Positions 52,917 to 61,142 of a stretch of 64,000 nt of DNA are shown piece by piece. This DNA is from Scalindua sp964344685. Its GTDB lineage: Bacteria > Planctomycetota > Brocadiia > Brocadiales > Scalinduaceae. A program made the translations under genes and the position numbers. The notes beneath the pieces are model-generated. The model had not been told where the DNA came from, searched no databases, and saw only the letters and a list, made by a program, of their open reading frames with translations. The stretch is taken from contig CAYFOK010000001.1 in assembly GCA_964344685.1 (NCBI GenBank), positions 1 to 64,000 of the forward strand. The letters are read 5' to 3'. The first letter of the stretch is position 1. The number at the start of each line of letters is the position of its first letter.

Positions 52917-53708
52917 ATGGGGAATGATAGATTTCTTGAAAATATAAGGAATAAACTAGAAAAAATATTTGGTGTGAAGAGGTGGTGGCAGCAAAATAAC
53001 CTTTCAAAAATAATGGAACTAGAAGATATAGAAAGCAAAATAAAAAAGTCCATAGAGACAATAGATGATATGGTAACAGAAAAATTTAAGGAAATGGTGG
53101 GAGAACATAAAATAAGAAAAGGTAAATATATGGAACCACGAAGAGTTTACGAAAAACTCGGGACAGGAGAAATATTGTTAGAAAAACTAATAACTGCTTC
53201 AGATGAAACTGTTTGTAACCAATTTAATTTAATGTCAGGATTAACTAGTACAAATTATGATCATGTAGTAAAAAAAATGAATATAGATCTAGTCGTGATG
53301 AATGACAAAGAAAAAATTCAAGAAATGATAGAATTAAAGGATTCCGATAATCAAGAAAATCCATTATCTGCTATGTTTCAACTGATTTGTTACTACTTAT
53401 TTTTTTGTAACTCAAGAAATCATCTAAAGAAGAATAATTACAATTATCTTGATACAGCAAAATATTTGAAATTGACAGTATTAGCTCCTATTGGATATTT
53501 TCAAAGTAGTAGTAAAAAAATGTTAGGAAGTATGACAAATGTTATAGAAGGAAAAATAAAGAGTTTGAAGAAGATACCCTATAAAACAGTTGTTATTTCT
53601 TTCCAAGAGTTTGATATAAAAAAAGAGATATTACTACAACTGGAAAAAAATATTAAACAACTGAGAAAATCCTATAGAGGAAGAAGTATTATTAAACATA
53701 ATAATTAG
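52917..53708 (+). CDS. Putative PD-(D/E)XK nuclease-like protein
   Basis: Unrecognised protein of 263 residues. The start at 52917 is chosen because GGAGGA lies 7 bases upstream; a TTG at 52902 would overlap that site. Residues about 118-150 (MNIDLVVMNDKEKIQEMIEL followed by KDSDNQENPLSAMFQLICYY) show the pattern D-x(n)-E-x-K with a following Q-rich helix, typical of the restriction-endonuclease fold. The rest is Lys-rich, with very AT-rich codon use unlike the chromosome genes. It probably belongs to the defence cluster, downstream of the WYL gene on the same strand. Confidence 0.5.
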   Translation: MGNDRFLENIRNKLEKIFGVKRWWQQNNLSKIMELEDIESKIKKSIETIDDMVTEKFKEMVGEHKIRKGKYMEPRRVYEKLGTGEILLEKLITASDETVCNQFNLMSGLTSTNYDHVVKKMNIDLVVMNDKEKIQEMIELKDSDNQENPLSAMFQLICYYLFFCNSRNHLKKNNYNYLDTAKYLKLTVLAPIGYFQSSSKKMLGSMTNVIEGKIKSLKKIPYKTVVISFQEFDIKKEILLQLEKNIKQLRKSYRGRSIIKHNN

Positions 53709-53746
53709 TTAACAAAAGATTGTAAATAGTTGAGAATTTATAATAT

Positions 53747-55033
53747 ATGAACCTAACCATCCACCGAGGCACACATGAAATAGGCGGTTCATGTGCAGAA
53801 CTTGCAACAAAAAACACTCGAATCCTGATTGATATTGGCCTGCCACTTGTAGATGAAGAAGGTCAGAGTTTCAAACTCGGCAATTATCTTAAACTGACAA
53901 AAACAGAACTTGTAGAAAGAAAAATAGCCAAAGACATTCCCGGTCTTTATAAAGAAGGTAATGATTACAAACCGCCTGGTGCCATACTCATTTCACATTC
54001 CCATCCAGACCACTATGGCCTGTTAACATTTGTGAAGCCACAAATACCTATCTACCTAAGCGAAGGCTGCATGGAATTAATCAAGGCAACTTATTACTTT
54101 AAGGGGATCAATCCTGATTTTGAAACTGCAGAAATTATTGAGAACAAGAAATATTTTTCAATAGGTGACTTTAAAATCACACCTTATCTCGTTGATCATT
54201 CAGGGTTTGATGCTTATGCTTTTTTGATAGAGGCTGATGGTAAAAGGGTATTTTACTCAGGAGATTTCAGGGGGCATGGTAAAAAGAGTAGTCTTTTTGA
54301 CAGATTCATTGAAAATCCTCCTGAAAATATTGATCTCTTAATCATGGAAGGAACAGGCATTGAGGGTGCGGACGGTCACTATACTAAAGAGGAAGAATTA
54401 AGAGACAAGCTGGCTACAATCTTTAAAGAGAAGAAGGGAATGATCTTCTTTGCCTGTTCGTCTCAGAATATTGACAGGATTTCATCGCTATACAGTGCAT
54501 GCCGGAGGAGCGGACGTATCCTGGTACTTGACCCATATACCGTATACCTGCTGGATGTTTTAAGAAAAAGGGCTCCAAAGATTCCGCAATTTGACTTCAA
54601 GGATATCAGGGTGTTCTTCACTCCTGACAGTAACACAAGAAGGTTAGCTGATGATAAAACTCTATTTAAATATAGAGAACCAAAGATTTCCTATGATGAG
54701 ATTAAGGAAAAGAAGGATTCACTCGTTGTCAAGCCGTCATATAGTATAAGAAAGGCGTTTGCAAAAAAAGGATATATAGAAGATTCAACCCTGATTTACT
54801 CCATGTGGAGTGGATACTTTGAGAATGAGAAACCATTCTGGGATGAATACGGCATTTCTCCCATACACGTTCACACCAGTGGACATGCAGATGTTAAGCA
54901 ATTGAAGGAATTTGCCAAAGCACTTAATCCTGCAACAATAATACCCATTCATACACTATCACCGGAGAAATTTCCTGAGTATTTTGGCAGTAAAGTCAGG
55001 ATACTTTCTGACGGAAAACCAACCGAATTGTAA
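53747..55033 (+). CDS. Beta-CASP/RNase J-like metallo-hydrolase
   Basis: MBL-fold nuclease of 428 residues. Motifs: GGSCAELATKNTRILIDIG, the metal-binding ISHSHPDHYGLL (about 82-93), YLVDHSGFDAYAF with the third His (about 145), YSGDFRGHGKK with the metal Asp (about 172), and the C-terminal HVHTSGHADVKQL (about 370-382), typical of the beta-CASP group of RNA processing enzymes. The start is ATG at 53747. Position between the nuclease-like gene and the AAA ATPase gene suggests it is part of the same system, perhaps as an RNA or DNA cutting effector. Confidence 0.78.
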   Translation: MNLTIHRGTHEIGGSCAELATKNTRILIDIGLPLVDEEGQSFKLGNYLKLTKTELVERKIAKDIPGLYKEGNDYKPPGAILISHSHPDHYGLLTFVKPQIPIYLSEGCMELIKATYYFKGINPDFETAEIIENKKYFSIGDFKITPYLVDHSGFDAYAFLIEADGKRVFYSGDFRGHGKKSSLFDRFIENPPENIDLLIMEGTGIEGADGHYTKEEELRDKLATIFKEKKGMIFFACSSQNIDRISSLYSACRRSGRILVLDPYTVYLLDVLRKRAPKIPQFDFKDIRVFFTPDSNTRRLADDKTLFKYREPKISYDEIKEKKDSLVVKPSYSIRKAFAKKGYIEDSTLIYSMWSGYFENEKPFWDEYGISPIHVHTSGHADVKQLKEFAKALNPATIIPIHTLSPEKFPEYFGSKVRILSDGKPTEL

Positions 55034-55071
55034 ATCCCCATTTAATTAAAAAAATAAAATATTTTTTTACC

Positions 55072-55089
55072 GCGACATGCTGTTGTCGC
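55072..55089. promoter_or_regulatory. Candidate WYL operator, copy 2
   Basis: GCGACA-N6-TGTCGC, a perfect 6+6 palindrome located 75 bases before the AAA ATPase gene. Fourteen of 18 bases equal the copy at 51844. A separate promoter for the ATPase operon under WYL control is likely. Confidence 0.6.
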
Positions 55090-55163
55090 ATGGACATATT
55101 ACTGTGTAATTGAAATTACTTCGGGAATTTAATCAGTCAACTAAGTAAATAAAAGAGGTTGAT

Positions 55164-57362
55164 ATGGGAAAAAAAGCTAGAAGCACACAAGATTCCATAA
55201 TGCGAGATATGGGGGAAAAACATCTTTTTAGTTCATCTTTTGAAGAAAGAAAAACCATTGAATATCTTAATAATTTAATTAACTCAAAATTTTTAAGTAA
55301 TATGCCAGTCAATTTGTTTAGTTTTTCAAAAAAGATATTAGGGATGGAAACAACAATTACTTTACTAAAAAAACATTTTCCTGAAATAGTTAGTAATAAA
55401 GAATTTGATGAATGGATTAAACGTGATCAATTAGATGAGAATATGCCTAGAAACATTATAATTAAATTCCTAAGAAATACTATTACACCTTTACTCAATA
55501 GGAAACTGAATAAGCAACCGTTATCTTTAGATAGTGATATAAAAGAACGTCTAAAGGTCATCAAAGAAACCTTTAATTTGACAAATGGTGAAATTGAAAT
55601 ACTTTCTTTTTTCTATTTATTATCAACAAGTGATTTTTTTAAGGATTTTCTAGACAACAACAAACATATTAATTTTGAAAGATTTTCAATTTTTAAATGT
55701 TTCGGTCACATTATTTTGGGACATGAAAGGAAATCTTTTTTGCATGTCTTTTCTAAAACAAGTCTTTTCAAGATGGATATCATGGAGAAAGATTACAGGG
55801 GGCAGATTGAACTGTGTTCCTGGTGTATGGATTACTTATCTGGATATGGAGTAAAGGATTTATCTCATGAGTTCTTTACAAGAGAAAATGATGAATCCTT
55901 ACAGATTTCTGATTTTAGTGTTTCTGAGGATGAGAAAATGGTACTGAAAACTTTAATTAAAAGCAAAAAACGGCAAAACATCCTCTTTTATGGTGTTCCT
56001 GGAACTGGGAAGAGCTCATTTGCAAGGTGCCTGGCAAGGGCATACAAAAAAGATCTTTATACAGTAAAAATACCAGAAGAGGATTCACACGAATTCAGGT
56101 TACGAAACATCTATGCAACAATAAATATTGCAGAAAAGAAAAAGGCCATAGTATTAATTGATGAGGCTGATGAGGTACTGAACTCTTGTAATTCCTTCTT
56201 TTATAAAAGCAAGACTAATAAAAGCTTTATTAATAATTTACTGGAAAGTCATCAAAAAAAGTTAATTTGGATAACAAATCGTGCAGGCGAGATAGATTCA
56301 TCTACTATGAGAAGGTTTACTTTTTCTGTTGAATTTAAGATGTTCGGTATTAAAGACCGCTTAAAAGTCATAAGAAATGAACTCAAAAAACAGAAACTTA
56401 ATGGTTATTTCGATGAGGGAGAATTGCACGATCTTTGCAGAACTTATGCTGTAAATGCAGGTGGCATTATTAATGCTATTAATGCCACGAAAATTGGAAG
56501 AAAGACAAAGAAAGAGACTGTCCTAAAAAATGTCAGGACACTATTAGGGAACCATGAGAAGGTTACAAGAGGAAAGGAAAATAGTAATATTAAATTAGGT
56601 AAGATCAAAAACTATTCATTGAAAGGTCTGAACACTTCGCAAAACCTGGAAAATGTAATTTCTGTTCTCAGACAATATACTGAATATCAAAACGATAACG
56701 CTGAAAATTCCCACTCTATTAAAATGCTGCTCTATGGAATCCCCGGAACAGGCAAATCAGAATTTGTCTATTACCTTGCAAATCTGCTGAATAGGAAGGT
56801 TCTTTTGAAGAGATGCAGTACAATACAATCAAAGTGGGTGGGAGAGACTGAAAAGAATATAGCAGAGGCTTTTTGTGAGGCCCAGGAAAACAATAGTATT
56901 CTGTTCTTTGACGAGGCTGATAGCCTGCTTTATCCACGAAAAGAAGCCATTCACTCATGGGAAAAAAGTAAGACAAATGAAATTCTTACTCAAATGGACA
57001 GTTATACAGGGATTGTAGTTTTTGCGACAAATGATGTGGATGGGCTGGATCATGCTGCATTCAGACGTTTTCAATTTAAGATTGAATTTCTGCCACTGGC
57101 ACCGGAAGGTAATATTCAGTTTTACAATTCCATACTGAGTCCACTGATATCTAAGAATATTATCTTGACAGATAAGGATATCGATTGTATTCAAAACATA
57201 AGAAATCTCACTCCGGGCGATTTTGCCGTTGTTAAAGAACAATACACATTCGTTAATCAATCAAAAGTAACGCATCAACAATTAATTGAATCATTACTGA
57301 ATGAAACGAGGCATAAGGAAAGCGAGAAGAAGATAACTGGTTTTGCTGTTATGGACAGATGA
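55164..57362 (+). CDS. Tandem AAA+ ATPase (Cdc48/SpoVK-like) of a defence cluster
   Basis: Protein of 732 residues with two AAA+ modules. The first has Walker A FYGVPGTGKSSFARCLA (about 275-290), Walker B KAIVLIDEADEVL and sensor ITNRAGEIDSSTMRRF; the second has YGIPGTGKSEFVYYLA (about 525-540), the pore-loop-like KRCSTIQSKWVGETEKN, Walker B ILFFDEADSLLY and FATNDVDGLDHAAFRRF with arginine fingers. The N-terminal 240 residues are an unrecognised helical domain. The double AAA+ design suggests a hexameric unfoldase or remodeller, perhaps acting with the MBL enzyme. Candidate WYL operator copy 2 precedes it. Confidence 0.8.
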   Translation: MGKKARSTQDSIMRDMGEKHLFSSSFEERKTIEYLNNLINSKFLSNMPVNLFSFSKKILGMETTITLLKKHFPEIVSNKEFDEWIKRDQLDENMPRNIIIKFLRNTITPLLNRKLNKQPLSLDSDIKERLKVIKETFNLTNGEIEILSFFYLLSTSDFFKDFLDNNKHINFERFSIFKCFGHIILGHERKSFLHVFSKTSLFKMDIMEKDYRGQIELCSWCMDYLSGYGVKDLSHEFFTRENDESLQISDFSVSEDEKMVLKTLIKSKKRQNILFYGVPGTGKSSFARCLARAYKKDLYTVKIPEEDSHEFRLRNIYATINIAEKKKAIVLIDEADEVLNSCNSFFYKSKTNKSFINNLLESHQKKLIWITNRAGEIDSSTMRRFTFSVEFKMFGIKDRLKVIRNELKKQKLNGYFDEGELHDLCRTYAVNAGGIINAINATKIGRKTKKETVLKNVRTLLGNHEKVTRGKENSNIKLGKIKNYSLKGLNTSQNLENVISVLRQYTEYQNDNAENSHSIKMLLYGIPGTGKSEFVYYLANLLNRKVLLKRCSTIQSKWVGETEKNIAEAFCEAQENNSILFFDEADSLLYPRKEAIHSWEKSKTNEILTQMDSYTGIVVFATNDVDGLDHAAFRRFQFKIEFLPLAPEGNIQFYNSILSPLISKNIILTDKDIDCIQNIRNLTPGDFAVVKEQYTFVNQSKVTHQQLIESLLNETRHKESEKKITGFAVMDR

Positions 57363-57406
57363 TACGTTGTGATCATAAGAATGCTTAAAAGAAAAAGAGG
57401 AGTTTA

Positions 57407-57802
57407 ATGATGTGTGAAAAAAGAAAATCAGTTTGGGAAAGCATCAATTATAAGTCTGCTGTTTTAGTGCCTAGAGAGGGCACATATAGAATCAGAGTCC
57501 CTGATGGCTGGCTGGTAAGGTACAGATATTTTGGTGGGAAATGGATGACTGCAAATTGCATTACATACTTTCCTGATAAAGGTGCAGAATGGGATACAGA
57601 GAATATCAAGTGGGAATTGATTGAGGATCGTGGATGCCCAAATGAGGTACAATTGACCTATCGAATGAAGGTTACTGGAGGTTGGATAGTTAGAGACGAT
57701 TACAAGACAATACAACAAGGTGTGGATGGAAAGATTAACCATCTAAACTTGTCCATGACATTTGTACCAGATAAAGAGCATGTTTGGGAGATAGATGACT
57801 GA
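57407..57802 (+). CDS. Small protein with internal beta duplication, unknown function
   Basis: Unrecognised protein of 131 residues with an internal repeat: TYRIRVPDGWLVRYRYFGG (about 26-44) and TYRMKVTGGWIVRDDYKTI (about 85-103), each followed by a stretch ending in YFPDKGAEW or FVPDKEHVW. So it is two copies of an about 55-residue beta-rich unit. The start has a fair AGAGG before it. Position between the ATPase and the Mrr-like gene suggests a role in the same cluster, perhaps as a binding or inhibitor module. Confidence 0.55.
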   Translation: MMCEKRKSVWESINYKSAVLVPREGTYRIRVPDGWLVRYRYFGGKWMTANCITYFPDKGAEWDTENIKWELIEDRGCPNEVQLTYRMKVTGGWIVRDDYKTIQQGVDGKINHLNLSMTFVPDKEHVWEIDD

Positions 57803-57866
57803 AAGGAATCTTAAGCTATATGTGTGGGTTTTACACTAAAAATATTAATCTACTAGGAGGAGCAAA

Positions 57867-58781
57867 ATGACACAGATATGGAGAATAAATATCAAAACAG
57901 AGCCTGAAGAAGGAATCGATCCTCGTAATTTTTGCATTGATAAAAGTATACTTGGTATCGGATGGGCTGTAGAAGTTGATGTTAAGGATTCAGACTGGGA
58001 TACTTATTATAAGCTGGCAGAAGAAGCCTACTATAATAGAAGCAAAGATAAAGGATGGTGGCCAGCAATAAATGCAATAAAAAACAGAATGCAAGTAAAC
58101 GATTTATGCTGGACTAGAGATAAGGACGGGATCTATTATTTAGGCAGGATAAGAAGTGACTGGAGATATGAGGGAAGTCGTGATAACAGGGCAGCCGATG
58201 TTGTCAATATTAGGGATTGTGATTGGAAAAAGGTTGGAACTGTAGATGCGGTTCCGGGAAAAGTAGTCAGTAGTTTCATACCAAGGAGAACAGTACAAGC
58301 GGTATACGATGAAACAGTCAAAATTTACTCTGAGTTCCGATATAATTCCTTTTCAGAAAAATTCAAATATCCAATTCCTACTTTGTCTCCTGAGCTATTT
58401 TCTCTGATATCTGCAGAGGATTGTGAAGATATAGTGGGTTTATATCTTCAAGAACGGGGCTATAGAATTATACCAAGCTCATGTAAATCTGATACATTAA
58501 AATATGAATTTGTTATGAAGCATACTCAAAGTAAAAAAAATGCTGTAGTTCAGGTTAAAATAGGTGACGAAGTTCTACATATTGATGAATTTAAGTCTAT
58601 AGGGTATGAGGTATACCTTTTTGCAACCAGCGGAAAATATGTTGGAAACCAGATAAATAATATCCACTGTATTACACCTGAAACTATCAAAGATTTTATT
58701 AAGAAAAATGTTAATCTTTTACCTGAAAAGATACAAATATGGTTAGATATGTGCAAAAAAATGGGAGAAAATATAAGCTAA
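57867..58781 (+). CDS. EVE-like reader fused to a Mrr-like nuclease domain
   Basis: Protein of 304 residues. The N-terminal part (about 1-130) resembles EVE/PUA-like modified-base readers: WRINIKTEPEEG, then LCWTRDKDGIYYLGRIRSDW and ADVVNIRDCDWKKVG. Residues about 175-290 look like a Mrr-type PD-(D/E)XK domain: LSPELFSLISAEDCEDIVG, LYLQERGYRIIPSS, the Asp of SDTLKYEF and the QVK of AVVQVKIGDE. A reader plus Mrr-like cutter is typical of type IV restriction of modified DNA. A GGAGG RBS (57856-57860) precedes the ATG. Two independent weak matches, so moderate confidence. Confidence 0.6.
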   Translation: MTQIWRINIKTEPEEGIDPRNFCIDKSILGIGWAVEVDVKDSDWDTYYKLAEEAYYNRSKDKGWWPAINAIKNRMQVNDLCWTRDKDGIYYLGRIRSDWRYEGSRDNRAADVVNIRDCDWKKVGTVDAVPGKVVSSFIPRRTVQAVYDETVKIYSEFRYNSFSEKFKYPIPTLSPELFSLISAEDCEDIVGLYLQERGYRIIPSSCKSDTLKYEFVMKHTQSKKNAVVQVKIGDEVLHIDEFKSIGYEVYLFATSGKYVGNQINNIHCITPETIKDFIKKNVNLLPEKIQIWLDMCKKMGENIS

Positions 58782-58810
58782 CCATAAATTTAAAGCCTTT
58801 AGATTCTCTT

Positions 58811-59392
58811 ATGAAAATAAAGAAAATATATATTGCATCACCGTTATATAGCACAAAGGAGCAAAAAGATAATTGTGAAATAGATGAGGTATTGCGAAGT
58901 GCCGGATACAATACTTTTTTGCCTCAGAGAGATGGATTTACTTACGTTGATCTGTTTAAACAAGTACAGAATGAAGGTTATACGCATGATGTAGCAAGAG
59001 ACATCGCATTAGGCCTGATTATGCATCTTGACGTATACTAGGTATGTGAGGGCTGTGATGCAACAGTATTGAATTTGAACGGACGCAATCCAGGAGAAGG
59101 CACAATAACTGAAGGTGCATTATGTTTCAGGAGTGAGCGCCCATTGGTGATATATAAAGGAAACAATCCTTCTTTCGTTCTGGAAAACCATAGTCCACTA
59201 CTTACCGGACAAACCGGATTTGAAATTGTTAACAAAGTAGAAGAAATTCCAAAGAAATTAAAACAACTTGAAAATGAGGTCGAGTCCAATTACGCCAGAA
59301 CAATGAACATCTCAAGAAAACTATTTAAGAATTACGATCCGGGAAATAAAGATATAGGAGTTCTTGCTGGTTTAGGGAAAGAGTTGTTTTAA
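58811..59392 (+). pseudogene. Nucleoside 2-deoxyribosyltransferase-like gene interrupted by an in-frame TAG
   Basis: From the ATG at 58811 the first 76 codons read as the start of an NDT fold (KKIYIASPLYSTKEQKDNCE, LRSAGYNTFLPQRDG). A TAG at 59039-59041 then stops the frame, and the same frame continues without shift as VCEGCDATVLNLNGRNPGEGT, the second half of the fold (substrate Asp and GEGT loop), to a TAA at 59392. A single base change (for example from TGG) would explain it. Either it is a recent pseudogene, or the TAG is read through. The NDT/TIR-like fold occurs as NAD- or nucleotide-degrading effectors in defence. Confidence is for the reading of the broken frame. Confidence 0.75.
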
Positions 59393-59472
59393 GGACTTCT
59401 CAAGTTCATCTTATAATCAAAATCATATAAACATGATTAGAAACTGGATATCATATTTGTTATTTATTACAC

Positions 59473-60582
59473 ATGAAAGTTGATAAAGAAAATAACTGGA
59501 AAAAGAAGATAGACCCTGCCTTTGATGACCTCATTAAAGTATACTTAGATTATATAAAACTTACCCATATTTGCAGCTTGGATAAACGTAAAAGATACTT
59601 AACTCTTGATGATGCATCTCTAAAAGTCATGGAGCGTAAAGGATACCCTCCTCTCTTAAAAGAATTTAATCCAGACCAAAGAGATTTGAAAGAGTTAATG
59701 AATGATATAGTTGTCATACGTACAAGCTCAGATTCTAAGCTCATCTCGGAAAGTATTGAGTATATTGTAAAATTAGTAAAAGATAATGAGGATAAAAAAC
59801 TAAAGAGAGAAATTAAAATTAAATATGAAGATGCTTTAAAATCAAACATTATAAGCATGATTAAAGGATTGCCACGAGAAGATAGCAGAAATTATTACAA
59901 AAGACGTCTTGAGATGGATTTATCAACTGAAGAAGCTAAACCACTTACCAAAAAAAAGGTTCACAAGAAAATAGCAGTTACTAATGAGATGTTAAAGGAT
60001 ATTTTTTGTTTGTTGCATCAGACAGGAATTAAAGGTTACTGGGGTTCTCAGGATGAAAGTTACAATGATAAAGAGATTGATAAATTGAATTTTATTAATT
60101 TACTAATGCAGCAAGTATATGATGACATATCAAAAAGGGCTTACAAAAAGTCTCTGATTCAACTGCTTAAGGAAGCACGAAACGATGATGAAATATTATA
60201 TAAGGCAATACGTCTTGACAAAACCCTGTTTGATGAGGATTGGGTACGTGAGCGAATCAGAAAAGCATTCTATTCAGGGGATTCTAGATTTTTTAATGAA
60301 TTGGGGAAAGCGATAATAAAATATCCTATACCACTAAGAGGGATACAAGGAAAGTTTAAAGTGGAACAAGAAGATAGTATAGTGGAATATGGAAAGTTAA
60401 CATTAATATTGCTTAAATTATGGCCAATTGGCCTTTGTAGATTAGAAATAAGAGAACTCGTCGGGTTACTAAAGGCATGCGGGTTATCAACACAAGAAGA
60501 TGATAAAACATTTAGAACGTATATAAACAGATTAAGAAAATCTAATGTTCTATTAGATCTTGATAAACTCATAATGATGTAA
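59473..60582 (+). CDS. Hypothetical 369-residue Lys/Asp-rich protein of the defence cluster
   Basis: Not recognised. It is helical and charged, with no signal or membrane segment. A KKKVHKKIAVTNEMLKDIFC junction (about 160-180) divides it in two; the C-terminus (about 300-369) resembles a winged-helix-like fold (RLEIRELVGLLKACGLS, FRTYINRLRKSN), possibly DNA-binding. It is the last gene of the cluster on this strand and is followed by a perfect hairpin and an intrinsic terminator. The codon use is very AT-rich, like the genes at 52917 and 55164. Confidence 0.5.
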   Translation: MKVDKENNWKKKIDPAFDDLIKVYLDYIKLTHICSLDKRKRYLTLDDASLKVMERKGYPPLLKEFNPDQRDLKELMNDIVVIRTSSDSKLISESIEYIVKLVKDNEDKKLKREIKIKYEDALKSNIISMIKGLPREDSRNYYKRRLEMDLSTEEAKPLTKKKVHKKIAVTNEMLKDIFCLLHQTGIKGYWGSQDESYNDKEIDKLNFINLLMQQVYDDISKRAYKKSLIQLLKEARNDDEILYKAIRLDKTLFDEDWVRERIRKAFYSGDSRFFNELGKAIIKYPIPLRGIQGKFKVEQEDSIVEYGKLTLILLKLWPIGLCRLEIRELVGLLKACGLSTQEDDKTFRTYINRLRKSNVLLDLDKLIMM

Positions 60583-60585
60583 AAA

Positions 60586-60616
60586 TACGACATGAAATAA
60601 ATGATTTCATGTCGTA
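60586..60616. repeat. Perfect 13-bp inverted repeat after the cluster
   Basis: TACGACATGAAAT (60586-60598), 5-base loop, ATTTCATGTCGTA (60604-60616). It lacks a following T-run and so is unlike the terminator next to it. The ends contain CGACAT/ATGTCG, close to the WYL operator half-sites, which may be coincidence. Confidence 0.6.
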
Positions 60617-60642
60617 GACTATTTACCGAAATTTATTATTAT

Positions 60643-60680
60643 AGGCCGTAGTGTGAAAACACTGTGGCCTTTTTTATTTT
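60643..60680 (+). terminator. Intrinsic terminator of the defence cluster
   Basis: AGGCC-GT-AGTGT (60643-60654), GAAA tetraloop, ACACT-GT-GGCCT (60659-60670), 12 pairs with two G-T wobbles, then a T-run. It closes the long rightward cluster before the replication region. Confidence 0.85.
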
Positions 60681-60940
60681 ATGGATTATTTTTGTATAAA
60701 GAAAACAGTTATTATTTACATTCGATTCAAACTAACCGTTTTACTTTTTACATTATTGCTTGTTGTCTTTGACAGTGGATAAATAGTTTTTTCAAAATTG
60801 TATTTAGTTTTATTATTACAAAAAAAAAGAGGACATAAGCGGCAACTTATATCCTCCGAATCATTATTCCCGTTCACCAATGAAAAAGAATAATAACAAT
60901 AGTTTAATATTATCAGGTAATACATTTAATTTATCAACTA

Positions 60941-60992
60941 AAAAAACCAGTGTTGAGTACGCCCACCAAGCGCACGCAAACACTGGTTTTTT
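60941..60992 (+). repeat. Hairpin upstream of rep, possibly part of the replication origin
   Basis: AAAAAACCAGTGTT (60941-60954) and AACACTGGTTTTTT (60979-60992) form a 14-bp stem with a 24-base GC-rich loop. It may be a single-strand origin, part of the double-strand origin, or a terminator (T-run follows). It lies about 150 bases upstream of the rep start. Confidence 0.5.
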
Positions 60993-61034
60993 TTTGGTTT
61001 CAGTTTGGCCTGTTAATGGGAGAAGCCCTATAGA

Positions 61035-61041
61035 CTTGATA
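61035..61041 (+). other. Candidate rolling-circle nick site
   Basis: CTTGATA, the core of the nick sequence in pC194/pUB110-type double-strand origins, occurs about 100 bases before the rep start. Near it are the hairpin at 60941 and short direct repeats. As a 7-base match it needs support; the context of the matching Rep family makes it plausible. Confidence 0.45.
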
Positions 61042-61142
61042 CTAAGAAACAAGTGGAACAGGATTTTTTATGTTATTGATATTCATTGACTTATGATGTA
61101 GTCGTTTTCAGCCGTTTTTATAGCCTTTTTGGAGGTAAAATC

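Noticed and set aside
60880..61089. 69-codon frame upstream of rep
   Set aside because: It runs through the hairpin and candidate nick site; the product is not recognisable, so the region is more likely an origin.
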